Shown one piece after another: positions 50,512-58,103 of a DNA stretch of 64,000 bases. How positions within the stretch are numbered: the first letter of the stretch is position 1; every line of letters begins with the position of its first letter. Under the pieces are notes generated by a model, which made no database searches, was not told the DNA's origin, and saw nothing but the letters and a program-made list of their open reading frames with translations. This DNA comes from Chromatiaceae bacterium (lineage in GTDB: Bacteria; Pseudomonadota; Gammaproteobacteria; Chromatiales; Chromatiaceae). Where the stretch lies: assembly GCA_024235415.1 (NCBI GenBank), contig JACKML010000005.1, positions 66,001 to 130,000 of the forward strand, read 5' to 3'. Both the position numbers and the translations under genes were made by a program.

Positions 50512-50991
50512 ATGCACAAAGACACCAATGAGCTGCTCGCGATCGCGCGCAGGTACTGTGAACTGATCGAAAGCCTGGACGAGGACTACCGTGAGCCCCT
50601 GTCACAGCTGAACGAGATCCTGCCGCGATTGCATGCGGCCATGACGGCGGTAGGCCCATCGCCCGACGAAGCCGGTTACGACCCGAGCGTCGATCTGGAC
50701 AAGCGCTTCGAGCTGTTCAGCCGGCTGCACGCGCTGCTCGGTGATCTCGATGGTTACTGGATGGAATACGATGTGACGCCGGATCGCCAGGAGATGAGCG
50801 GCAGCCTGGCCGATGATCTCACCGATATTTATTGCGAACTCAAACACGGCCTTACGCGTCTGGAACGCTATGACGACGCGCGCGAGACACTCGGTGGTTG
50901 GCGAACGGGATTCTGCAAGCACTGGGGGCAGCACGTGGTCGACGCGGAGCGGCATCTTTACGCACTATCTGCGCGGGATCGCCTGTACTGA
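50512..50991 (+). CDS. DUF5063 domain protein
   Basis: 159 residues, mostly helical, acidic. MHKDTNELLAIARRYCELIESLDED at the start and TPDRQEMSGSLADDLTDIYCELKHGL in the middle are the DUF5063 pattern. No catalytic residues stand out and no signal peptide. Upstream bases GCGGAGGGCG lie far from the ATG, with GAGG nearer. The family has no known function. It is 65 bases before an A-type Fe-S carrier. Confidence 0.78.
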   Translation: MHKDTNELLAIARRYCELIESLDEDYREPLSQLNEILPRLHAAMTAVGPSPDEAGYDPSVDLDKRFELFSRLHALLGDLDGYWMEYDVTPDRQEMSGSLADDLTDIYCELKHGLTRLERYDDARETLGGWRTGFCKHWGQHVVDAERHLYALSARDRLY

Positions 50992-51016
50992 AATCGAGCG
51001 TCCCCGATGGTACAAT
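50988..51016 (+). promoter_or_regulatory. Sigma-70-like promoter of the A-type carrier gene
   Basis: CTGAAA (4/6), a 17-base spacer and TACAAT (5/6), 40 bases before the ATG at 51057. Confidence 0.5.
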
Positions 51017-51056
51017 CGCCCGGATTTTCCTTTTTGAGCCTCCCGAGGTTGAGACC

Positions 51057-51428
51057 ATGACGCAAGCCGTTCTGACCGAATCCGAACTCACGCTGACCAC
51101 TCCGGCACAAGGCAAGATGGCCGAGTTGCTCGGTCAGGTTGAAGAAACCATCCAGGGCGTTCGCGTGTTCGCCACGCCGGGCGGCTGCAGCGGTGTCAGC
51201 TTCGGCATGACCTTTACCGATCAATTGAATGACGATGACAAGGTGCGCGAGATCGAAGGCGTTCGCGTGATCGTCGACGCCGGTACGCTGGAATATATCC
51301 GCGGCGTAGAGATCGACTTCGTTGACGCCGGCGACGGCGATGCGCGGTTCGTGTTCAACAACCTGCAGCCGGTGTCCGGTGGCGGTTGTGGAACCTGTGG
51401 TTCTTCGCAGGGAGGCGGCTGCTCCTGA
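51057..51428 (+). CDS. A-type Fe-S carrier (HesB/IscA-like) with altered cysteine tail
   Basis: 123 residues from the ATG at 51057. The HesB fold is visible: VRVFATPGGCSGVSFGMTF (Cys44, the first ligand) and VIVDAGTLEYIRGVEIDFVD. Canonical carriers end with CGCG; this one ends with a Gly/Ser/Cys tail, GGGCGTCGSSQGGGCS, so the two ligands are CxxC (Cys111, Cys114) and an extra Cys122 follows. It may bind a cluster differently from ErpA at 57681. It has its own promoter and a bidirectional terminator, so is monocistronic. Confidence 0.85.
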   Translation: MTQAVLTESELTLTTPAQGKMAELLGQVEETIQGVRVFATPGGCSGVSFGMTFTDQLNDDDKVREIEGVRVIVDAGTLEYIRGVEIDFVDAGDGDARFVFNNLQPVSGGGCGTCGSSQGGGCS

Positions 51429-51453
51429 GCAGGCACCCTCCGGTCAAGCAGAA

Positions 51454-51479
51454 AGAATGCCCGCGCGAGCGGGCATTCT
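51454..51479. terminator. Bidirectional terminator between convergent genes
   Basis: AGAATGCCCGC-GCGA-GCGGGCATTCT, 11-pair perfect stem, with T-rich sequence on the right (TTCG) and TTTC on the left for the other strand. Serves the A-type carrier gene and the TPR gene that ends at 51483. Confidence 0.8.
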
Positions 51480-51482
51480 TCG

Positions 51483-53537
51483 TTAGGGCCTGTCCTGAAT
51501 GGTGCCGGGCGGCGTCGGTTGTTGCAGCTGCGTCTGCACCCAGTTGACGTAGGGGCTGCTCGTCTCCTCCATCAGCAGCGCCATGTTGAGGTCGCTTTGC
51601 GCCTTGTCGCTCTGCCCGAGGCGCCATCGGACCCAGGCCAGACGCGCCCTTTCATCGGCGTCCTCGCGTAGCGCCAGTGAGGCCTCCAGTTGTGCCGTTG
51701 CCTCGACCAGACGGTTCGCCTCGATCAACGCCAGCGCCAGCGCGCTGTGGCGCGTGCTGCTGACCAGGCCCTGTTCTATCCCCTGTTGCAGCAGTGGCTG
51801 GGCTTCGACAAAGCGCCCCTGACCCGCCAGCGCGACACCCAGATCCGCCTGTGCGTCCTGGAGGCCCGGGGCGCGTGCAAGCGCCTGGCGCAGGTGTGTC
51901 TCGGCCGCCGCGTAATCCTTGAGTGCGAGTTGGGTAACGCCCGCCCAGTAAAGCACCTTGGCATCGCCGGGTCGTGCGTCCAGCGCGGCACTGAAACTGC
52001 CGGCCGCGTCGTGGTTCATGCCCAGGCCGAGTTGTGCCCTGCCGAGGACGAAGAAGGCGTCGCGCGTCGACCAGTAACCGGTATATTGCTTGTCACGTGA
52101 GGCTTCAATCGCCGCCAGCGCGTGGTTGAGTGCGACACTGGCGTCGCCTTTTTCGACGGCCGCTTTGGCCAGTTCCAGGCGACCCTCCATGTAATGCGGG
52201 TCGCTGGCAATCTCGCTTTCGAAAAGCCGGGTGTGGTCCCACCAGCGCATGCTGGAAGAACCCGAAATAATGCCGAGAAGCAGAATCAGTGGTACGAACA
52301 CGACGGCTTCGCTACCCGGGACCAACTGCCGGCCCACCGGGCGCCACAGCAGAAACAGACCCTGTGCGACGGCGAATGCCAGTCCCCAGATGGCAAGGTA
52401 CAGGGTATGGCCACTGTGATAGTGGTCGCTCGGGAAGATGCCCACGCCCGGCACCAGCCACAGCAGGAACCATGCCGCGCCGAATGCGGCCGGTTGGTCC
52501 AGTTTGAGGCCAATCAGCGTCGCTGCCACCAACACCACGAAGCCAAGCAGTGCGGCGACCTCGACGGCCCCCCAGCCGCGGGTGATCGGCCATGCATCGG
52601 ATACGATCGGCTCATAAGGCAGGAGTGTCTCGTCGATCAGGAACCACAGATGGCGCAACGCCGTTCCGGCGTTGTCCAGGAAGCTGTCGGTCGCGTAGTC
52701 GACCGCAAAGTTCAATCCGCCCAGGACCGCCGTGCGGTAAGCGATGACCAGTAACAGGGCCGCCAGCAACAGGGCCAGACCGGTCAGGCGTGAAGGTGCG
52801 ATACCGCTGACGGCACGGCGGCCACGCTCCTTGCTTTCGAAACCCGCGATCAGCAGCGCCAGCAGCGGCAGGACGTACGCGGTTTCGTGTGCCAGCATGG
52901 CCAACAGTGAAAGCAGTGTCATGCCTCCCCACCAGCGCCTTACGTAACCGCGGTGCGCGTTGGTCGTGGCCTGCAGCCGGGTGAATATCACCAGACTCCA
53001 TACGCCGAACGCGGCAGCCAGCAGGTAGGGGCGCCCGCCGATCCAGGCGACGCTGGTGACGGTGGCGGGGTGCACTGCGTAAAGCGCGGCAGACCAGAAG
53101 GCCAGTCGATTGCCGTGGCGTCGTCGCGACAGCAGGTGGCGTCCCAAGGCATAGAGTCCAACCACCACCAGCACGTGCAACAACACGTTCTCGAGGTGAA
53201 AACACGCCGCGCAATCACCCCACAGGCCCCAGCTGACGCTGTTGGAAAGCAGGGCAAGCGGTTGCCAACTGCCAGCCGAACCATCCGTCAGCCCACCGGT
53301 GATGCGCGCCTGATAGGCGGGTCGCGAGTTCGTCAACGCGGTGGGGATATCGGCGAGGCCAGTGATGCGGTGGGCGCCCTGCAGGATGTCTTCGCGGTCG
53401 GTCCATACGAAGTCGCCACCGAGCGAAGTGGCAAATACGACCATGACAAGAACGCTCAGCCAGATGACGTGGCTGCGGCGTGTCCGCGCGACCTGTTCAG
53501 GGTTCTGTCGCCTGCTGTGGGAACGGCTGCGCTGCAT
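51483..53537 (-). CDS. Polytopic membrane protein with C-terminal TPR domain (GT-C-like)
   Basis: 684 residues. About ten to eleven hydrophobic helices (from ~25 to ~415), then a TPR region (about 430-650) with repeats such as AEKGDASVALNHALAAIEAS, AQLGLGMNHDAAGSFSAAL and AGVTQLALKDYAAAETHLRQ. After helix 1 an acidic loop (FVWTDREDILQGAH) resembles the DxD/DE loop of GT-C glycosyltransferases, as in TMTC-type O-mannosyltransferases. The donor and target are unknown. Last gene of the DUF4126-TlpA-HemJ-TPR unit, 3 bases after hemJ. Confidence 0.72.
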   Translation of the reverse strand: MQRSRSHSRRQNPEQVARTRRSHVIWLSVLVMVVFATSLGGDFVWTDREDILQGAHRITGLADIPTALTNSRPAYQARITGGLTDGSAGSWQPLALLSNSVSWGLWGDCAACFHLENVLLHVLVVVGLYALGRHLLSRRRHGNRLAFWSAALYAVHPATVTSVAWIGGRPYLLAAAFGVWSLVIFTRLQATTNAHRGYVRRWWGGMTLLSLLAMLAHETAYVLPLLALLIAGFESKERGRRAVSGIAPSRLTGLALLLAALLLVIAYRTAVLGGLNFAVDYATDSFLDNAGTALRHLWFLIDETLLPYEPIVSDAWPITRGWGAVEVAALLGFVVLVAATLIGLKLDQPAAFGAAWFLLWLVPGVGIFPSDHYHSGHTLYLAIWGLAFAVAQGLFLLWRPVGRQLVPGSEAVVFVPLILLLGIISGSSSMRWWDHTRLFESEIASDPHYMEGRLELAKAAVEKGDASVALNHALAAIEASRDKQYTGYWSTRDAFFVLGRAQLGLGMNHDAAGSFSAALDARPGDAKVLYWAGVTQLALKDYAAAETHLRQALARAPGLQDAQADLGVALAGQGRFVEAQPLLQQGIEQGLVSSTRHSALALALIEANRLVEATAQLEASLALREDADERARLAWVRWRLGQSDKAQSDLNMALLMEETSSPYVNWVQTQLQQPTPPGTIQDRP

Positions 53538-53540
53538 CGG

Positions 53541-53963
53541 TCAAACAGGTTTCAACACGGCCAGCAGCACGATCGCGATCAACAGCAATACCGGGAGTTC
53601 GTTGAACCATCGATACCACACGTGGCTGCGACGGTTGCGGTCATGCTTGAAGTCGGCCACGAGCTTGCCGCAATAAATGTGGTATGCGACCAGCACACCC
53701 AGCAGGGCGAGCTTGATGTGCAGCCACAAATGATCGCCGAACGCCGCCCATGCATAGTCGTGCAGCATCCAGAAACCGAATACCAGCGTAAACACGGCAC
53801 CCGGGGTCGTGATGCCGAAAAACAGTTTGCGTTCCATTACTTTGAAACGGTCTATCGAAACCTGATCGTCGCTCATCGTGTGATACACGAACAGCCGCGG
53901 TAGATAGAAGAGGCCGGCGAACCAGGTCACCATGCCGATGAGATGCCATGCTTTCAGCCACAT
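53541..53963 (-). CDS. hemJ: Protoporphyrinogen oxidase HemJ
   Basis: 140 residues, four helices. The HemJ motif WLKAWHLIGMVTWFAGLFYLPRLFVYH carries the essential His7; VMERKLFFGITTPGAVFTL and HIKLALLGVLVAYH are further family marks. It oxidises protoporphyrinogen IX in the inner membrane. Common in organisms that lack HemG/HemY. With hemL in the window this supports heme synthesis near the cytochrome genes. Confidence 0.93.
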   Translation of the reverse strand: MWLKAWHLIGMVTWFAGLFYLPRLFVYHTMSDDQVSIDRFKVMERKLFFGITTPGAVFTLVFGFWMLHDYAWAAFGDHLWLHIKLALLGVLVAYHIYCGKLVADFKHDRNRRSHVWYRWFNELPVLLLIAIVLLAVLKPV

Positions 53964-53969
53964 TGCTCG

Positions 53970-54461
53970 TTAACCCTGGAACGTGAGTAAGGTTGCGCGC
54001 ACGCGTGTTTCATCGAGCGGCCCGCGTTCGGAAAAGTTGATATTGCCATCGGGTCCGATCAGATAGCTGGTCGGCGTCACTGAAATGCCGCCAAACGCCT
54101 TGTTGACTTCGCCATGCACGTCGAGCGCGATCGGGTAGCCCGGATTGTGGCGTTCCACCGTCGCGATGACAGCGGGCGGCGGGTCGTGCGGCATAGCCAC
54201 GCCGATCACCATGAAGTTGTGATCTTTCAGGCTTTCATGCAGACGGCTGAGTCGAGGCATGTCACGCATGCAGGTCTCGCAATTGACCGACCAGAAGGTG
54301 ATCAGCAGGCTCTGGCCGCGTAAGTCGCTGCTGCGCAGGGTGCGGCCGTCGAGCAGATTGAATGTGGTCTCCGGCATCGGCCTGCTGGTCGGCCACAGCA
54401 TCCAGACTGCGCCGGCCAGAACCGCTGCCGCGACAAGATTCATCAGCCAGCGTGAGGTCAT
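53970..54461 (-). CDS. TlpA-like thioredoxin-fold periplasmic protein
   Basis: 163 residues. N-terminal hydrophobic anchor LMNLVAAAVLAGAVWMLWP, then a thioredoxin/TlpA fold with active site FWSVNCETCMRDMP (CETC), GVAMPHDPPP insert, and the cis-Pro loop SVTPTSYLIGPDG. A periplasmic thiol reductant, perhaps for cytochrome maturation or for HemJ-neighbour proteins. Coupled to the DUF4126 gene upstream (ATGA) and 6 bases before hemJ. Confidence 0.87.
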   Translation of the reverse strand: MTSRWLMNLVAAAVLAGAVWMLWPTSRPMPETTFNLLDGRTLRSSDLRGQSLLITFWSVNCETCMRDMPRLSRLHESLKDHNFMVIGVAMPHDPPPAVIATVERHNPGYPIALDVHGEVNKAFGGISVTPTSYLIGPDGNINFSERGPLDETRVRATLLTFQG

Positions 54462-55144
54462 TTCGCATCTTCCAGGGAATTCAGGTCGGTTTTGGGTGGT
54501 ATCCCGCCGTCTGCCGATGTCGGCTCTGTGCCGTCAACGCTGTTGCCACGCCCGAACCAGCGCCGCACCATGCCTGCCAGTCCTTTGACCGCGCGCCAGA
54601 TCTTTGGCAGCAGCCACGCTGTGCCGAGAAGAAAAAGCACCAGCAGCACGATGAACAACCAGGGATGGTTGAGCGCGGCCCAAAGCCCGCCGAAAACCGC
54701 CAGGTCCTCGCTCAGGGATGCCCCCCAGTTGCTGAACGGTTCCGGTGATGTGTTGACCAGCACCCGCGTGCCCGCCTTCGTGGCATGACTGGTGGCAGCC
54801 ACCCCGCCGCCAAGCAGCAGCGCGACCAGTTCACCGGATTGTCCGACGTCCAGCCCCTGTGCCGCCCCCGCCGCCAGCAGGGCGCCTGCCGGGATGCGGA
54901 TAAAGGTGTGCAGCGCATCCCAGGCCGTGTCCACGCCGGGGATCTTGTCTGCAAAAAACTCGACCAGATACATGCCGCCAGCGGCGAGCATGACCGCAGG
55001 ATTGCTCAACACATGAAGTTCGGGAGGCAGCTCGACGTGTCCGCTGCCACCCATCCATCCGAGCATCAGGATGGCGGCGTAGAGGTTGATGCCGGACGCC
55101 CATGCGGCCCCGAGCATCAAAGCGACGGCGTCGATCGTTTCCAT
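54458..55144 (-). CDS. DUF4126 membrane protein
   Basis: 228 residues from the ATG at 55144. Motif-rich membrane protein: AWASGINLYAAILMLGWMGG, LPPELHVLSNPAVMLAAGGMYLVEFFADKIPGVDTAWD and LLLGGGVAATSHATKAGTR are the DUF4126 signatures. The C-terminal quarter is an extra hydrophobic helix (PWLFIVLLVLFLLGTAWLLP) plus a charged tail. Unknown function. First gene of the minus-strand unit with TlpA-like, hemJ and TPR genes. Confidence 0.82.
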   Translation of the reverse strand: METIDAVALMLGAAWASGINLYAAILMLGWMGGSGHVELPPELHVLSNPAVMLAAGGMYLVEFFADKIPGVDTAWDALHTFIRIPAGALLAAGAAQGLDVGQSGELVALLLGGGVAATSHATKAGTRVLVNTSPEPFSNWGASLSEDLAVFGGLWAALNHPWLFIVLLVLFLLGTAWLLPKIWRAVKGLAGMVRRWFGRGNSVDGTEPTSADGGIPPKTDLNSLEDAK

Positions 55145-55358
55145 AAGATTCACCTGGGTTTGCCCGCGGTCCAAGCTTTACGCAACCTGCGGCGCAAGCC
55201 CGCGCAGGCAGCCCCGCACGGCAGAACGGACTTTAGCACGCGCGTCGCGGCGTCAACCAAATCCACCGCAGGACGCGCCGTCGGCAGGAAACCGATGGCG
55301 CAAACCGTTGTGCAATTGTGTTTAGAATACCTCCCTCGTTTGGACGTCTGGGGTCGCA

Positions 55359-56390
55359 ATGATCAAGATAGGAATCGTTGGTGGGACCGGTTATACCGGT
55401 GTCGAACTGTTGCGACTGTTGGCGACGCACCCGCAGGCCAATGTCGTCTGCATTACCTCGCGTGCCGAATCCGGGCGTCAGGTCTCGGATCTGTACGGCA
55501 ACCTGCGTGGTCATTTCGATCTGGCTTTTTCCGAGCCTGATCCTGCGTCGCTGGCCGAGTGTGACCTGGTGTTCTTTGCCACCCCGAACGGTACGGCGAT
55601 GAAAATGGTGCCGGAGCTGCTCGATGCAGGTACCCGGGTCATCGACCTGGCCGCCGACTTCCGCCTGCGGGACCCGGCCGTATGGGAGCAGTGGTATGGC
55701 ATGCCGCATTCATGTGTCGATGTTCTCGCCGAGGCCGTTTACGGTCTGCCGGAACTCAATCGCGAGCAAATCCGCGGCGCCCGTTTGGTCGCCAACCCGG
55801 GGTGTTACCCGACGGCCGCTGCGCTTGGTTTCCTGCCACTGGTGGAGTCCGGCCTCATCGATACCGGCAATCTGGTTGCCGACTGCAAATCGGGTGTCAG
55901 TGGTGCCGGTCGAGGCGCCAATGCCGCCATGCTGATGGGTGAGGTGGGTGAGAGCTTCAAGGCCTATGGGGTGGCCGGACATCGACACCTGCCCGAGATC
56001 CGCCAGACGCTGTCCTGGGTCAGCACGCAACCCGTCGGGCTGACGTTCGTGCCGCATCTGGTACCGATGATCCGTGGCATTCATGCGACGCTGTATGGCC
56101 GTCTCACCGGCGATCCCGGCGACCTGCAGGCGATTTTCGAGAAGCGCTATGCGGACGAACCTTTCGTCGATGTGCTGCCATCGGGCAGTCATCCGGAGAC
56201 GCGCAGTGTGCGCGGGGTCAATCATTGCCGGATGGCCATACACAGGCCGCAGGGTGGCGATACCGTGGTGGTACTGTCGGTGATCGATAATCTGACCAAG
56301 GGTGCGGCCGGGCAGGCGTTGCAGAATATGAACCTGATGTTCGGGCTCGATGAGGCAACGGGGCTCGGGCACGTGGCCTTGCTGCCTTGA
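55359..56390 (+). CDS. argC: N-acetyl-gamma-glutamyl-phosphate reductase
   Basis: 343 residues. NADPH-dependent third step of arginine synthesis. NADP loop KIGIVGGTGYTGVELLRLL; catalytic Cys in LVANPGCYPTAAALGFLPL; SGVSGAGRGA and catalytic His in AGHRHLPEI; VPHLVPMIRGIHATLY. Cytoplasmic. Isolated from other arg genes. Followed 13 bases later by an envelope-type protein and bactofilin. Confidence 0.95.
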   Translation: MIKIGIVGGTGYTGVELLRLLATHPQANVVCITSRAESGRQVSDLYGNLRGHFDLAFSEPDPASLAECDLVFFATPNGTAMKMVPELLDAGTRVIDLAADFRLRDPAVWEQWYGMPHSCVDVLAEAVYGLPELNREQIRGARLVANPGCYPTAAALGFLPLVESGLIDTGNLVADCKSGVSGAGRGANAAMLMGEVGESFKAYGVAGHRHLPEIRQTLSWVSTQPVGLTFVPHLVPMIRGIHATLYGRLTGDPGDLQAIFEKRYADEPFVDVLPSGSHPETRSVRGVNHCRMAIHRPQGGDTVVVLSVIDNLTKGAAGQALQNMNLMFGLDEATGLGHVALLP

Positions 56391-56403
56391 GCGCCTGAGC
56401 ATC

Positions 56404-57135
56404 ATGGGCAAGGTCAAACCGACCCGGGTGATCACCCCGCGGATTGTGCAACCTGGCGGCGGGGGTGCGAGGACCTGGCTGTGGATGCTTTTCCTCGCTG
56501 CATTGGCCGCCTGGTCATGGCAGGTGCTGGAACTCGGCCGCCATCGTGGTGGCATAGACGTCGGGCAACGCGAGAAGGCCGAAGCGGGCCTGCGCGAGCG
56601 GATCGCCGAACTGGAGGAAGAGCGCGACGTACTGCGCGCCGCGGCAGCCCGTTTCGAACGCGCTGCGCAGATCGATCGTGCGGCGGCGGAGCGGGTGCAA
56701 TCCGAGGTCAAGATGTTGCAGGACGAACGCGCCGAACTGAAAAGCCAGCTGGCGTTCCTGAAGAGCCTGGTCCCCGGCGGTGGCAAGAAGCTGGTCCTCG
56801 ATGACTACAGTCTCACCGAGATCGGGGAGCGCGCCTACCATTTCGAGGTGACGATTTCCAAACGCAGCGACGACGCGGATACGGTCAGCGGCAACGTGAC
56901 CGTCAGCGTGACCGGCGAGTTGGATGGCGAGGAAAAGACCTTCGATATGGCTGAGTTGACCGATGGTAGGCGCAGCAATATCGGTATCAAGTTCAAAAAT
57001 TTTCAGAAGTTGAAGACCGAACTCCAGTTGCCCTCCGGGTTTGAACCCGCTTCTATTGAAGTTGCCGTGAAGCCCGACGGCAAGGTGTTCAAGTCTTTCC
57101 AGCAGGCCTACGACTGGAAAGTGTCCGAGGCCTGA
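56404..57135 (+). CDS. DUF6776-type membrane protein with coiled coil
   Basis: 243 residues. One N-terminal helix (WLWMLFLAALAAWSWQVLEL), then a long coiled coil (LRERIAELEEERDVLRAAAA to ERAELKSQLAFLKSL) and a C-terminal beta domain (YHFEVTISKRSD to FQQAYDWKVSEA). No catalytic motif. Placed between argC and bactofilin, an order conserved in gammaproteobacteria; a link to cell envelope organisation or bactofilin is inference. Confidence 0.78.
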   Translation: MGKVKPTRVITPRIVQPGGGGARTWLWMLFLAALAAWSWQVLELGRHRGGIDVGQREKAEAGLRERIAELEEERDVLRAAAARFERAAQIDRAAAERVQSEVKMLQDERAELKSQLAFLKSLVPGGGKKLVLDDYSLTEIGERAYHFEVTISKRSDDADTVSGNVTVSVTGELDGEEKTFDMAELTDGRRSNIGIKFKNFQKLKTELQLPSGFEPASIEVAVKPDGKVFKSFQQAYDWKVSEA

Positions 57136-57163
57136 TTCGGGTATTTACACGGGAATCGATCAG

Positions 57164-57595
57164 ATGGCACGAATCAAGCGTTTCAAGGCACCCAAGGTCT
57201 CCACGGTAATCGGCCAGGGAACAGCGATCACCGGTAATGTGGAGTTTTCCGGAGGGTTGCACCTGGATGGCACCGTAAAGGGCAACGTCGGCGGCGAAGC
57301 CGATACCCAGTCCACCCTCACGGTGAGCGAACAGGGCCGGATCGAAGGCGATGTGCGCGTCGACAATCTCATCCTAAACGGGACCGTGGTCGGCGACGTC
57401 TATGCCAACGAGCGGGTCGAGCTGGCAACCAACGCGCGTGTCAGCGGGACCGTTTACTACCGGTTGCTGGAGATGGCGATGGGTGCGGAGGTTAATGGCA
57501 AGCTGGTGCACACCGAGGAGCAGGAGCCCCGGATGCTTGGGCATGATGGTGGGACGCCGCCGACGGACGACAGCGAGCGGGATGAGCAGGCTTAA
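57164..57595 (+). CDS. Bactofilin (polymer-forming cytoskeletal protein)
   Basis: 143 residues. Central right-handed beta helix with repeats: STVIGQGTAITGNVEFSGGL, HLDGTVKGNVGGEADTQSTL, GRIEGDVRVDNLILNGTVVG and RVSGTVYYRLLEMAMGAEVN. Self-assembles into filaments at the membrane that shape cells or place wall enzymes. Acidic C-terminal tail is variable. Located after the coiled-coil protein, just before the erpA promoter. Confidence 0.92.
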   Translation: MARIKRFKAPKVSTVIGQGTAITGNVEFSGGLHLDGTVKGNVGGEADTQSTLTVSEQGRIEGDVRVDNLILNGTVVGDVYANERVELATNARVSGTVYYRLLEMAMGAEVNGKLVHTEEQEPRMLGHDGGTPPTDDSERDEQA

Positions 57596-57619
57596 TACTT
57601 GACCAAATTGATCGGAAAA
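57595..57619 (+). promoter_or_regulatory. Candidate IscR type-1 operator before erpA
   Basis: ATACTTGACC at 57595-57604 and AAATTGATCGGAAAA at 57605-57619 closely follow the E. coli iscR operator (ATAGTTGACC, then AATTTACTCGGGAAT). The site overlaps the -35 of the erpA promoter, so cluster-loaded IscR would repress erpA. Family knowledge plus sequence match; not tested. Confidence 0.5.
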
Positions 57620-57627
57620 AGCATACT
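57599..57627 (+). promoter_or_regulatory. Sigma-70-like promoter of erpA
   Basis: TTGACC (5/6), a 17-base spacer and CATACT (4/6), 53 bases before the erpA ATG at 57681. Confidence 0.6.
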
Positions 57628-57680
57628 TTCCCTGATTCAGCGGGCTTGGCAGCCCGATTAACCTTCGCAGGCAGGTGGTT

Positions 57681-58037
57681 ATGAGCGAGCAAGTAGCGAC
57701 GACGGGCAGCGATTCCCTGGTTTTCACGTCGGCGGCGGCGAAGAAGGTCGCCGAACTGATTGCCGAAGAGGGCAATCCCGAGCTGATGCTGCGCATCTAC
57801 GTCCAGGGTGGCGGCTGCTCGGGTTTTCAATACGGATTCACCTTTGACGAAACAGTCAACGAAGGTGACGAGCAGGTGGTGACCGACGGCGTGACGCTGT
57901 TGATCGACCCGATGAGTGTGCAGTACCTGATGGGCGCGGAAGTTGACTATTCGGAGGGTCTGCAGGGTGCGCAGTTTGTCATTCGCAATCCCAACGCCTC
58001 CACGACCTGCGGCTGCGGGTCATCCTTCTCTACCTGA
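57681..58037 (+). CDS. erpA: Iron-sulfur cluster insertion protein ErpA
   Basis: 118 residues from the ATG at 57681. A-type carrier: LRIYVQGGGCSGFQYGFTFDE holds ligand 1, and STTCGCGSSFST ends the chain with the CGC pair, so all three canonical cysteines are present. DPMSVQYLMGAEVDYSEGLQGAQF is typical of ErpA. Delivers [4Fe-4S] to target proteins. It is preceded by an IscR-like operator and followed by a strong terminator; it is monocistronic. Contrast with the carrier at 51057, which lacks the CGC pair. Confidence 0.95.
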   Translation: MSEQVATTGSDSLVFTSAAAKKVAELIAEEGNPELMLRIYVQGGGCSGFQYGFTFDETVNEGDEQVVTDGVTLLIDPMSVQYLMGAEVDYSEGLQGAQFVIRNPNASTTCGCGSSFST

Positions 58038-58064
58038 TTGCCGGTTACCAATAGGTGATCGCAG

Positions 58065-58090
58065 AAAAGGCGCCGGACAGGCGCCTTTTT
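58065..58090 (+). terminator. Intrinsic terminator after erpA
   Basis: AAAAGGCGCC-GGACA-GGCGCCTTTT, followed by a further T. The stem of 10 pairs and the T run make it a strong terminator; the A run on the left makes it bidirectional, serving the convergent Pat-like gene. Confidence 0.9.
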
Positions 58091-58103
58091 CGTTGGGGTC
58101 GAC

